NCBI GenBank assembly: GCA_958296015.1
Contig: CATQIH010000014.1
Location: 233,728 to 297,727, forward strand
Reading direction: 5' to 3'
Origin: Cyclobacteriaceae bacterium
GTDB lineage: Bacteria > Bacteroidota > Bacteroidia > Cytophagales > Cyclobacteriaceae
DNA length: 64,000 nt
The position numbers and the translations under genes were made by a program. The notes under the pieces were generated by a model. That model worked only from the letters and a program-made list of their open reading frames with translations. It ran no database searches and had not been told where the DNA came from. Positions 47,674 to 56,233 of this stretch are shown in pieces (the first letter of the stretch is position 1; every line of letters starts with the position of its first letter).

Positions 47674-50600
47674 ATGAAAAAAGTATTAATTATCATAGGA
47701 AGTATATTTGGCATCATTCTGCTGGCCGCTATTCTCTTACCGCTTATCTTTAAAGATGACATCAAGAAGATGGTCGATGAGGCTATTGCTAAAAATGTGA
47801 ATGCAGAAGTGTATTACAATGACTTTAGCCTCTCGCTGATCAGGCATTTTCCTAATGTCACCGTAGGGCTTGAAGATTTTGGCGTGGTCAACAGAGCACC
47901 TTTCGAAGGTGACACGCTGGTGGCAGCCAAAGCATTCAACATTACCGTTAACACGCCAAGCCTGATTTTTGGCGACCAGCCACGGGTCAGCAATATTCAG
48001 ATTGATCAGCCCAACGTATTTGTGCAGGTGTTGGAAGATGGCACAGCTAACTACGACATTGCTGTGGCCAGTGCCGACACAACTACTATGGCAGAAGATA
48101 CTACCTCTTCTGATATGTCGATTCGCATCGACCATTGGGAGATCAATAAAGGGAACGTGGTATACCAGGACCTGACGCTTCCTATGCTCATGACGGTGCA
48201 GAACCTGAACCACTCTGGCAATGGAGATTTTACGCAGGAGATATTTGATATGTCTACGCAGACAAACGTCGGCCGCTTTTCGGTAAACTACGATGGCGTA
48301 GAGTATATCACCAACAAGAAACTAAATGCTGATATTATCCTGAATATGGACCTTGAAAAGCTCAAATTCACTTTCAAGGAAAATACGGTAGCCGTCAACG
48401 ACTTTAGCTTTGGTTTCGATGGCTTTTTTGCCATGCCAGATGACAATATGGACATGGATATCACTTTTGCTGCCAAAGACAACAGCTTTAAGAGCCTACT
48501 TTCGCTGGTTCCCGGAGCTTACCTGGAAGGATTTGAAGATGTGAAAACTTCCGGCACGGTTGGTTTCAATGGTTTTGTGAAAGGTGCGTACAACGAAGAA
48601 ACGATGCCTGCCTTTCAGGTCAATCTGGTAGCAGAAAACGGCATGTTCCAATACCCGGACCTTCCTACGCCTGTCACCAACATCAACATGCATATGCTGG
48701 TAGATAACAAAGACGGAAATATAGACAACACAGTGGTGAATGTGAAAGATCTGCACGCCGACCTTGGCAGCAATCCGCTGGATGCCCGTTTTCTATTGAA
48801 CGGACTGGCACCGTATAAGATAGATGCGGAAGTCAAATCCAAACTCAACCTGGCCGAACTCACTCGTATGTTTCCGATGGATAGCCTGGACATGAAAGGC
48901 AACTTCAACGTCAACTTGGTTGCCAATGGCATATATGATAGCGCAACCAACCAGATTCCTAACATTGACATGGATATGGCACTGCAAAATGGTTATGTGA
49001 AGTCCGGCGATTATCCACCCCTGGAGAATATCAACTTTACGTCTAATGTAAAAAACGAAACAGGCAATATGGCCCAGACCGTCATAGGTGTCAACAATTT
49101 CAATATGGTATTGGCAGGCGAAAAATTCAACGCAGACCTGCTGCTTACCAATCTGGAAGATTACACCTGGGATGCAAAGATGAACGGAACGGTAGATCTA
49201 CAGAAACTCACACAAATATATCCGCTGGAAGATATGGAGCTGGCCGGCATCATCAAGGCCAACATACAGTCTAAAGGCAAAATGTCTGATGTAGAAGCAG
49301 AACGTTATGCGCAGATTGCAGCCAGCGGCTCTATGACGATTCAGAATCTGACTTATAACAGTTCGGATTTGCCGCAGGGGCTTACCATCAACAACGCAAC
49401 AGCCGCGTTTACTCCCGAGCGTATTGCCTTGCAAAATTTTGATGGTGCCGCAGGTAAAAGCGATATGCGTATGAGTGGCTACCTGGCTAACTACCTGGGC
49501 TATGCACTGGCCGACAATGAAATACTCAGAGGAGAACTGGATTTTAAATCAGGTAAATTTGACCTGAATGAGTGGATGACAGAAGATACCACTCAGGTAG
49601 CCGATACTGCCAGTGCACCATTGCAGGTAATAGAAATTCCTAAAAACATAGATTTCGTCCTGAAAACCAGCATCGCCGAAGTACTGTATGATGACATGAC
49701 ATTAAACAATGTGGCAGGCAATATCATTGTCAGAAATGGAATACTCAGCCTGGAAAACCTACGGTTCAACTCGCTAGGCGGCCAGTTTGGCATGAATGGC
49801 TCCTACGATACAAGAGATATGCAGAAGCCTGCTTTCGACTTTGATCTTGACATCAGCAAGCTCGAGATTCCAAAAGCCTATGCCACGTTCAATACTATCC
49901 GCACATTAGCACCTATTGCAGAGAAAATGAATGGTACCTTCTCTACTGATTTCAAAATTGCCGGATTGCTGATGCCAGACATGACACCAAACATGGGCAC
50001 CGTAGATGGCAAAGGAGTGATAGAGGTAGATGATGCCTCTGTGCAGGATTCCAAACTGATAGGTGCCGTCACCCAGGTTACCAAACTCAGCAATACCAAT
50101 GATATCAAACTGAAAGACGTACATATCCAAGCGGAGGTCAAAAACGGGCGGGTATTTGTACAGCCATTTCCTATCAATATCGGCAATTTCAATACCATCG
50201 TAGCAGGCAGCAATGGTATAGATGGCAGCCTGGATTACCTCATGAAAATGACCATTCCGGCAGGAGCGGTAGGTACCGCCGTAAATGCTGCTATTGGCAA
50301 GTTCACGGGCGGGTCCGCTACTGCATCTTCCAACATCAAGTTGAATCTGAATGTAGGTGGCACATACGACAACCCGAAAGTAAGCCTAGCGGGTGCCGAG
50401 AGTGATGGAAGCGTGACGCAATCGGCTAAGGCTGCTGTAGAGGCCAAAGCAAGGGCAGAAGCAGACAAAATGAAAGCAGAGCTTGACAAGCAAAAACAAG
50501 CCGCAGAAGCAGAAGCCAAACGTAAGGCCGAAGAAATAAAAAGCAAGGCAGAGCAACAGGCCAAAGAAAAAGCACAGGAAGTAAAGCAAGAAGTGAAAAA

Positions 50601-50679
50601 AGAGGTAGACCAGACTAAAGAGGATATCAAGAAGGATGCAAAGAAAAAGCTGAAGAAAATCTTTGACCCGCCTTACTGA
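47674..50679 (+). CDS. AsmA family protein with coiled-coil tail
   Basis: 1001 residues. An N-terminal membrane helix (LIIIGSIFGIILLAAILLPL) is followed by the AsmA domain (NAEVYYNDFSLSLIRHFPNV) and a long repetitive beta region typical of bridge-like AsmA/TamB lipid-transfer proteins. The C-terminal AsmA domain ends around residue 915. The last 85 residues are an Ala/Lys/Glu-rich coiled coil ending KKIFDPPY. Likely acts in the periplasm in phospholipid transport to the outer membrane. Single-gene unit with its own terminator. Confidence 0.88.
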   Translation: MKKVLIIIGSIFGIILLAAILLPLIFKDDIKKMVDEAIAKNVNAEVYYNDFSLSLIRHFPNVTVGLEDFGVVNRAPFEGDTLVAAKAFNITVNTPSLIFGDQPRVSNIQIDQPNVFVQVLEDGTANYDIAVASADTTTMAEDTTSSDMSIRIDHWEINKGNVVYQDLTLPMLMTVQNLNHSGNGDFTQEIFDMSTQTNVGRFSVNYDGVEYITNKKLNADIILNMDLEKLKFTFKENTVAVNDFSFGFDGFFAMPDDNMDMDITFAAKDNSFKSLLSLVPGAYLEGFEDVKTSGTVGFNGFVKGAYNEETMPAFQVNLVAENGMFQYPDLPTPVTNINMHMLVDNKDGNIDNTVVNVKDLHADLGSNPLDARFLLNGLAPYKIDAEVKSKLNLAELTRMFPMDSLDMKGNFNVNLVANGIYDSATNQIPNIDMDMALQNGYVKSGDYPPLENINFTSNVKNETGNMAQTVIGVNNFNMVLAGEKFNADLLLTNLEDYTWDAKMNGTVDLQKLTQIYPLEDMELAGIIKANIQSKGKMSDVEAERYAQIAASGSMTIQNLTYNSSDLPQGLTINNATAAFTPERIALQNFDGAAGKSDMRMSGYLANYLGYALADNEILRGELDFKSGKFDLNEWMTEDTTQVADTASAPLQVIEIPKNIDFVLKTSIAEVLYDDMTLNNVAGNIIVRNGILSLENLRFNSLGGQFGMNGSYDTRDMQKPAFDFDLDISKLEIPKAYATFNTIRTLAPIAEKMNGTFSTDFKIAGLLMPDMTPNMGTVDGKGVIEVDDASVQDSKLIGAVTQVTKLSNTNDIKLKDVHIQAEVKNGRVFVQPFPINIGNFNTIVAGSNGIDGSLDYLMKMTIPAGAVGTAVNAAIGKFTGGSATASSNIKLNLNVGGTYDNPKVSLAGAESDGSVTQSAKAAVEAKARAEADKMKAELDKQKQAAEAEAKRKAEEIKSKAEQQAKEKAQEVKQEVKKEVDQTKEDIKKDAKKKLKKIFDPPY

Positions 50680-50680
50680 T

Positions 50681-50696
50681 AGTTTCATGTGAAACT
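50681..50696. other. parS-like palindrome
   Basis: AGTTTCATGTGAAACT lies one base after the AsmA stop codon. Against the ParB site GTTTCACGTGAAAC it matches 13 of 14 positions; only the central CG is TG. Such near-matches function in some genomes. Binding here is inferred only. Confidence 0.45.
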
Positions 50697-50703
50697 TCTA
50701 ATG

Positions 50704-50741
50704 AATGGCGCAGAAACTTATGGGTTCTGCGCCATTTTATT
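50704..50741 (+). terminator. rho-independent terminator after the AsmA gene
   Basis: AATGGCGCAGAA and TTCTGCGCCATT form a 12-bp GC-rich stem running into TTTATTT. Confidence 0.85.
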
Positions 50742-50818
50742 TCACATATTTGATGTTTTTTAGTAGATTCCTTGCCTGATGGCACAAAAGACAAAACATC
50801 GCTTAATTCTTGTTGATT

Positions 50819-51841
50819 ATGAAAAAACTACTGCTCTGCTTCACGTTTATGTGCATACACTGCCTGAGCCAGGCACAATCTTCTCCAAAAATTGCTATTG
50901 CTATCCACGGAGGAGCAGGCACGATTAAAAAAGAAAACATGACAGCTCAGCAAGAGCAAGCATATAAGACTGTCTTGCAAGAAGCCCTCAAAACAGGTTA
51001 CAAAATACTGAAGCAAGGCGGCAGCAGCCTGGATGCCGTAGAAGCGACCATTCATGTGATGGAAGTGTCTCCTTTATTTAATGCTGGCAAAGGTGCTGTG
51101 TTTACCCATGATGGTAAAAATGAACTGGATGCTGCCATTATGGATGGAAAAACCCGTAATGCCGGTGCCGTAGCAGGTATTAGCACGGTAAAAAGCCCTA
51201 TATCTGCTGCCAGGGCCGTAATGGAAAAATCCGAACACGTGATGATGGTGGGAAAAGGAGCCGAGCAGTTTGCCAAAGAGCAGGGACTTGAAATTGTTGA
51301 CCCTTCCTATTTCTATACCCAAAAACGCTACGACCAGTTGCAAGAGATCATACATACAGAAAAGCAACAACTGGATCATTCTGGCAGCCAGGGCCATATT
51401 CCTGCCCAGTTTCCCGACCAGAAGTTTGGTACAGTAGGTGCCGTTGCCCTGGATGAAGACGGCAACCTGGCAGCTGCCACATCTACCGGAGGCATGACCA
51501 ACAAGCGGTATGGCAGGGTAGGAGATGTGCCCATCATTGGCGCAGGCACTTATGCCGACAATAATACCTGCGCAGTGTCTGCTACCGGTCATGGCGAGTA
51601 TTTTATCCGCTCGGTAGTAGCTTACGACATTGCCGCTTTGATGAAATACAAAGGTATGAGCCTGAAAGAGGCCGCCAGTGAGGTAGTAAAACACAAATTG
51701 GTAGACTTTGGGGGCGATGGTGGTGTGATTGCCATAGACCGACAGGGAAATATTGCGATGCCCTTCAATACATCAGGCATGTACCGGGCTTCTATGGATA
51801 TTAATGGTAAGATGTATGTTGGTATTTATCAGAGCAAATAA
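50819..51841 (+). CDS. isoaspartyl peptidase / L-asparaginase (Ntn hydrolase)
   Basis: 340 residues from the ATG at 50819, with a signal peptide (MKKLLLCFTFMCIHCLSQAQ), so the enzyme is probably periplasmic. IAIHGGAGTIKKENMT, FNAGKGAVFTHDGKNELDAA and the autoprocessing site GTVGAVALDEDGNLAAATST with nucleophile Thr at about residue 205 identify plant-type asparaginase/isoaspartyl peptidase. It removes beta-aspartyl dipeptides from damaged proteins. It converges with the MazG-like gene (4-base gap). Confidence 0.95.
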   Translation: MKKLLLCFTFMCIHCLSQAQSSPKIAIAIHGGAGTIKKENMTAQQEQAYKTVLQEALKTGYKILKQGGSSLDAVEATIHVMEVSPLFNAGKGAVFTHDGKNELDAAIMDGKTRNAGAVAGISTVKSPISAARAVMEKSEHVMMVGKGAEQFAKEQGLEIVDPSYFYTQKRYDQLQEIIHTEKQQLDHSGSQGHIPAQFPDQKFGTVGAVALDEDGNLAAATSTGGMTNKRYGRVGDVPIIGAGTYADNNTCAVSATGHGEYFIRSVVAYDIAALMKYKGMSLKEAASEVVKHKLVDFGGDGGVIAIDRQGNIAMPFNTSGMYRASMDINGKMYVGIYQSK

Positions 51842-51845
51842 GAGT

Positions 51846-52172
51846 TTATAGCAGCTTTTTGTTTTTTTTGTGGCGGTCGCTGTCCCGAAGGGTCTTTTTC
51901 TCCATATTCTTCTGGAAAGCATCTGTCAGGTTTACACCTGTCTGGTTGGCAAGGCAAATGAGTACCCATAGCACATCGGCCATCTCGTCGGCCAGGTCTT
52001 TATCTTTGTCTGATGCTTTGAAGGACTGCTCACCATACTTGCGCGACATGATCCGAGCCACTTCACCTACCTCTTCTGTAAGAATCGCCATATTAGTCAG
52101 TTCACTAAAATACCGGACTCCGGTTGTTCTGATCCATTCGTCTACTTGTTGCTGGGCTTCTTCGAGTGTCAT
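51846..52172 (-). CDS. MazG-like nucleotide pyrophosphohydrolase
   Basis: 108 residues. The all-alpha NTP-PPase metal motifs are EEVGE (about 32-36) and DEMADVLW (about 62-69), as in the MazG/RS21-C6 family that clears non-canonical dNTPs. Its ATG overlaps the dtd stop codon by 4 bases, so dtd and this gene are translationally coupled. Confidence 0.88.
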   Translation of the reverse strand: MTLEEAQQQVDEWIRTTGVRYFSELTNMAILTEEVGEVARIMSRKYGEQSFKASDKDKDLADEMADVLWVLICLANQTGVNLTDAFQKNMEKKTLRDSDRHKKNKKLL

Positions 52173-52621
52173 TTTTTGTCCTTGGTATCAATAATGATCG
52201 TCACAGGTCCGTCGTTAATCAGACTGACCTGCATATCTGCGCCAAACTCTCCGGTTTGCACCTTTTTTTCTATTTGTTGCTGGCAAGTCTCAATAAATGA
52301 CTGGTATAGAGGAACTGCCGCTTCTGGCCTGGCAGCTTTGATATAAGAAGGCCGGTTACCCTTTTTGATGCTTGCGTGCAAAGTAAACTGGCTAACGAGC
52401 AGCAATTCACCTCCTATGTCAGATAAGCTTAAGTTCATGATGCCTGCTTCATCGTTAAAAATCCGAAGATTCACGATCTTTTTACTTAACCAGGAAATAT
52501 CTTCCTGATCATCGGCATCTTCTATACCCAATAGAACCAGTAGTCCATGGTCAACTTGCCCCCTGACGCTTTCGTTGATCGTAACTGCGGCCTCTAACAC
52601 TCTTTGAACAACAGCAACCAT
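52169..52621 (-). CDS. dtd: D-aminoacyl-tRNA deacylase
   Basis: 150 residues from the ATG at 52621 (MVAVVQRVLEAAVTI). Dtd strips D-amino acids (and glycine mischarged on tRNA-Ala) from tRNA. The active-site SQFTLHA and the cross-subunit motif INDGPVTIIID are both present. It overlaps the MazG-like gene by 4 bases. Confidence 0.95.
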   Translation of the reverse strand: MVAVVQRVLEAAVTINESVRGQVDHGLLVLLGIEDADDQEDISWLSKKIVNLRIFNDEAGIMNLSLSDIGGELLLVSQFTLHASIKKGNRPSYIKAARPEAAVPLYQSFIETCQQQIEKKVQTGEFGADMQVSLINDGPVTIIIDTKDKK

Positions 52622-52679
52622 ACGTTCATCTTTTTGGGCAAAGCTATAAGGACAGCATGGAATAACCAAAATCTATCGG

Positions 52680-53345
52680 TTATTCCATAGCAGCCAGCGT
52701 CTGCGTTTGGTCTGATTCGAAAACAAAAGGCCCTTTTAGATCTTTTTTGGCTACATTGAGCATAGCCTGCGCTACTGCACCACCTTCTATGGCTCGGTAT
52801 TTTTTTAAATTTCCAACCATCAGCGGGGCCACTTTCTTCATCAACCCCTGAGCCATTCCCTCTGCAGTTCGTTTCTCTTTCCGTTGGCCCAACAGCATAG
52901 CAGGACGTATGATATGTGTTGCCTGATAACCTATTTTGACAATAGCTTCCTCTGTTTCACCTTTTAATCTGGTATAAAAAAATATAGATCGTTTGTTTGC
53001 TCCCATCGAAGAAATTAGAAAAAACTGCTTTGCTCCTTTTTGGTAAGCTAACTCGGCTATTGTAAATGGATAGTGATAATCAATTTTTCTATAATTTTCT
53101 TTAGAACCTGCCTTTTTCATGGTTGTTCCCAAACAGCAGAATACGTCATCAACTTCAGGAATTTCCGATGCCTGCAAATTATCAAAATCAACGATAATTT
53201 CGTGTACCTTTGCTTGTTGTTGTGCTATAGGTCGCCTTGTCAGCACATACACGGCATCATAATATGGGTCGTCACATATCTTTTTCAACAGGTTACTTCC
53301 TACCAACCCGGTAGCTCCTGCAATAAGTGCTAAATGATTTCCCAT
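52680..53345 (-). CDS. NAD(P)H-binding atypical SDR
   Basis: 221 residues from the ATG at 53345. It begins MGNHLALIAGATGLVGSNLL with the GxxGxxG motif, then DVFCCLGTTMKKAGSKENYR and FFLISSMGANKRSIFFYTRL, which match the HTATIP2/YwnB-like atypical SDR group. The reaction is unknown. It lies 58 bases upstream of dtd on the same strand. Confidence 0.85.
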   Translation of the reverse strand: MGNHLALIAGATGLVGSNLLKKICDDPYYDAVYVLTRRPIAQQQAKVHEIIVDFDNLQASEIPEVDDVFCCLGTTMKKAGSKENYRKIDYHYPFTIAELAYQKGAKQFFLISSMGANKRSIFFYTRLKGETEEAIVKIGYQATHIIRPAMLLGQRKEKRTAEGMAQGLMKKVAPLMVGNLKKYRAIEGGAVAQAMLNVAKKDLKGPFVFESDQTQTLAAME

Positions 53346-53419
53346 GAATATTCGGATATTTTGGTTGAGCAATGTATGTATCAAACATTTGGCACACCTG
53401 CGCTTTTATAAGGGCTTAC

Positions 53420-53842
53420 TTATTTGAGAGTAGTCGCGTAGGTGCTTTCCCACTCTTGATAATTTTCCACATCTTCCCGTATAGCGTTCGCTATCCATAA
53501 AATGATAGTCATATCGTCTAAATATCCTAATACAGGGATAAAGTCAGGAATGATATCAATGGGAGACACAAAGTATACCAGCCCGGCTGCTATGAGCAAC
53601 AGGCTCTTCCAGGGCAAACGTTTGTATTTACCACTGATAAAAGCACGGATCATCTTGTTGAACATTGGAACTGTTTGCTTTAGTTTTTTCAGTCCATCTT
53701 TGTCCTTCTGCAATTCCTGGATTTTTTTAACAGATGCTCCCAATAAGCTTTTAAGTCGTTTGGGATTATTGATGATTCCCGCAATAGCTTTCTTTGATTT
53801 CTTATGTGATGTGTTGTCCGAGGATTTACCAAATATGCTCAT
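53420..53842 (-). CDS. YkvA family (DUF1232) membrane protein
   Basis: 140 residues. The DUF1232 signature VYFVSPIDIIPDFIPVLGYL at about residues 90-110 is embedded in a hydrophobic hairpin; the N-terminal half is basic and helical. Function unknown, inner membrane. It lies between the SDR gene and an unknown membrane-anchored protein on the same strand. Confidence 0.9.
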   Translation of the reverse strand: MSIFGKSSDNTSHKKSKKAIAGIINNPKRLKSLLGASVKKIQELQKDKDGLKKLKQTVPMFNKMIRAFISGKYKRLPWKSLLLIAAGLVYFVSPIDIIPDFIPVLGYLDDMTIILWIANAIREDVENYQEWESTYATTLK

Positions 53843-53914
53843 AGTTATAGTATTTATAGTGTTGGTTTATAGCATAACTGAAATTTTCAAAAATCGTTTA
53901 TAAAAACGATGGCA

Positions 53915-54436
53915 CTAAAAGTTGCTTCTGACCTCCTGCTTGGTAATATACAAAGCTCTCTGGATCGGATCTTCTTCTTTCTTCACCTGCATCTCAAAGA
54001 TTTTCTTAGCCAGATCAGTCCCGGTGGCCTCTTCTTTTAGTCCTTCCGAGGCTTTATTGATGGTTAATATCACATCTTCTACTGCATTTCTTACGCTATC
54101 CCATACTTCGTCGCTTACATATACCTGCTGCGATAAATTATGACTAAACTCTTCTCTTGCGGCAATGATCAATACCTGCTGTAGCTCTCTACCGGAATAA
54201 GACCCATCGTTCAACCTCACCAACAGGCTGTTGGGCATAATCCTTTCCAATAGCAAGCACAATCGTTCATATGCCTGTAGCCTGATAGGAGTGACAAGCG
54301 CGGTATTTTTGGTTCTTAAATCTGCAAGCTTTTCCGTCATCTCTTTTTTCAGGAAGGATTGAATGGTCAAATACATAGCGTATAATACTGTCGCCGCAGG
54401 CAAAATAAGTTTTGCAAACTCAATAGCAAGTTCCAT
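53915..54436 (-). CDS. conserved hypothetical membrane-anchored protein
   Basis: 173 residues: one N-terminal membrane helix (FAKLILPAATVLYAMYLTIQ) then a charged, mostly helical cytoplasmic domain (RLQAYERLCLLLERIMPNSL, REEFSHNLSQQVYVSDEVWD, KKEEDPIQRALYITKQEVRS). It resembles a Bacteroidota-restricted unnamed family. No enzymatic motif is visible. It diverges from the IscA-like gene with a 72-base gap. Confidence 0.75.
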   Translation of the reverse strand: MELAIEFAKLILPAATVLYAMYLTIQSFLKKEMTEKLADLRTKNTALVTPIRLQAYERLCLLLERIMPNSLLVRLNDGSYSGRELQQVLIIAAREEFSHNLSQQVYVSDEVWDSVRNAVEDVILTINKASEGLKEEATGTDLAKKIFEMQVKKEEDPIQRALYITKQEVRSNF

Positions 54437-54508
54437 ATAGCTTAATATCAGTCTTTAGAATTATAATCTTATAGATGGTGTTTCAAATCTAACCAAATTA
54501 ATTTGTTT

Positions 54509-54817
54509 ATGAACCCAGTTAGTTTCACCAAAACAGCACTACGAGAAATAAAGCATATTATAGCATCAAAAAACATTCCTGCCGAATATGGCTTGAGAGT
54601 AGGAGTGAAGGGCGGCGGCTGCGCAGGTATTGAGTACGTAATTGGTTTTGACAAAAAAAATGCTACCGATGTGGCTTTTGACTTACAGAATATTCCCGTG
54701 TTCATCGAGAAGAAAAACTTTATGCACCTGATTGGAATAGAAGTCGATTTTTATGAAGGAAGTGATGTCAGAGGATTTGTTTTCAACAACGGCGTAACCA
54801 AACAACCGGACGTATAA
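54509..54817 (+). CDS. IscA/HesB-like protein lacking the CGC motif
   Basis: 102 residues from the ATG at 54509 (MNPVSFTKTALREIKHII). The A-type Fe-S carrier fold is clear: YGLRVGVKGGGCAGIEYVIG with the first Cys, and GSDVRGFVFNNGV near the C-terminus. Canonical IscA/ErpA/SufA proteins end with a Cys-Gly-Cys that completes the cluster site; here the tail is VTKQPDV with no Cys. So it may not carry a cluster in the usual way. It converges with the redoxin gene (19-base gap). Confidence 0.88.
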   Translation: MNPVSFTKTALREIKHIIASKNIPAEYGLRVGVKGGGCAGIEYVIGFDKKNATDVAFDLQNIPVFIEKKNFMHLIGIEVDFYEGSDVRGFVFNNGVTKQPDV

Positions 54818-54836
54818 GCTGATGAGGAGTTATAAC

Positions 54837-55433
54837 TTATCGCTTAATCATACAGCCAATAGGATGCACATACTCTTTAGGTGGCCGATTTCCCTTGAGC
54901 AGCGACTCAATAGCCTCCTGTAAAAAGTAATGACTGACATCAGAAGCCACCTGTGGGTTGTCGTCAATAGCACCTTTGTAGGCTATTTTATACTTGTTGG
55001 TACCGGTATGCGTCAGCAAAAACACCTCAGGCGTTTTTTGGGCACCAAACATATCGGCAATCTTTTGATTACTATCGCTCAAATATGGAGTTTTTATACC
55101 AAGCTCTGCTACTTTCTTAGCCATTGCATCTGGGTTGTCGGCATTGCTTTTGGCAGGATTGTTTGAATTAACCAATACAAAGCTAATTCCTTTGCCACGG
55201 TATTGCTCTACCAGATGATTAATACGGTCGTTATACAATTTAGCATACGGGCAGTAGTTGCTTGTAAATACAACTACAATTGCCTTCGAGTGATCAAGGT
55301 CTGACAGAGAAAAAGTATCACCGCTCACCACATCAGGCAATGTAAAATCTACAATCTGCACAGGTTTATCTTCAGACTGCTGAAGCGTATCTGTGCAAAA
55401 GAAGGAAATGATTAACAAAGTGGAGTACAGCAT
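54837..55433 (-). CDS. exported thioredoxin-like / AhpC-TSA family protein
   Basis: 198 residues with a short hydrophobic N-terminus (MLYSTLLIISFFC) that may be a signal sequence. The redoxin core is FTLPDVVSGDTFSLSDLDHS and VVVFTSNYCPYAKLYNDRIN. Only one Cys stands at the active-site position (CPYA rather than CxxC), followed by GAQKTPEVFLLTHTG with the cis-Pro. It resembles single-Cys peroxiredoxin-like proteins of Bacteroidota; oxidase or reductase activity is uncertain. Confidence 0.82.
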   Translation of the reverse strand: MLYSTLLIISFFCTDTLQQSEDKPVQIVDFTLPDVVSGDTFSLSDLDHSKAIVVVFTSNYCPYAKLYNDRINHLVEQYRGKGISFVLVNSNNPAKSNADNPDAMAKKVAELGIKTPYLSDSNQKIADMFGAQKTPEVFLLTHTGTNKYKIAYKGAIDDNPQVASDVSHYFLQEAIESLLKGNRPPKEYVHPIGCMIKR

Positions 55434-55556
55434 ACAAGTAGCATTTTTGTTTACGATATGAAAGTAATAAACTTTTGCATTCCTTTGCTATAGATGTAAT
55501 GTTGCAGTTTTCTTTTCATAAAACGTAAATCATAAGGAATTAGTGTCATCTACCAT

Positions 55557-56195
55557 TTAGGCGGTATTGTAGCAAACATAGTATTCGTTGAGCCTCTCTA
55601 TTATAAGTGTATGATAAGCCGTATAGTCAGGATGCCTTACTTTTACCGGTAGTATTCCTGATTTTATCTCAGCAACGTCTATGTACATATGATCCTTAAA
55701 GCTCAGTTGTTTTCTACCATGTATCTTGTAGACCGCTTCTTTGGCACACCAAAAAACACACAATATATCAATATCTGTTAGGGCAATGTCTAACTCCTTG
55801 GAAGATAGAAATTTTCTTGCCACTCTCCTTAGCTTTTCAGAAGGACGTTCTATGTCAATACCTACCAACACATCTGTGCTGACAATCGCTGTGGCATAAG
55901 GAAGCGAATTGGCTAAAGAAACGTGTATATTGCTATTGGATAAAAAAGGCTTCCCATGCACATCCTTCAAAAGCTGATAATCTCTAACGCCCATATGTTG
56001 TAGGATACTATCAAGGGCCAGGCGTCCCGCTATCCACTCCAGCTTTTTTTTAGGATGATGAATACAATCATGGACATACTGAATATCTAAGATGCCGGGC
56101 CGGAGTAAAGTTAGCAATTCAGAAAGAGACTCTTCTACTTTCCAAACTGCCCAAAACGAATTGTCATTAATCTTTACTAATTTTGTCAGAGCCAT
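55557..56195 (-). CDS. 4'-phosphopantetheinyl transferase (Sfp type)
   Basis: 212 residues from the ATG at 56195 (MALTKLVKINDNSFWAVWKV). The Mg2+/CoA site is VGIDIERPSEKL and the second motif is FWCAKEAVYKIHG (WxxKEA). IHVSLANSLPYATAIVS supplies the His-Ser element. It activates carrier proteins by attaching phosphopantetheine. No polyketide or peptide synthase genes lie nearby, so its target is elsewhere. It diverges from the WD40 gene with a 38-base gap. Confidence 0.88.
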   Translation of the reverse strand: MALTKLVKINDNSFWAVWKVEESLSELLTLLRPGILDIQYVHDCIHHPKKKLEWIAGRLALDSILQHMGVRDYQLLKDVHGKPFLSNSNIHVSLANSLPYATAIVSTDVLVGIDIERPSEKLRRVARKFLSSKELDIALTDIDILCVFWCAKEAVYKIHGRKQLSFKDHMYIDVAEIKSGILPVKVRHPDYTAYHTLIIERLNEYYVCYNTA

Positions 56196-56233
56196 AAAGT
56201 CACAACATAAGTGTAATACGTCCTCAATTATAT

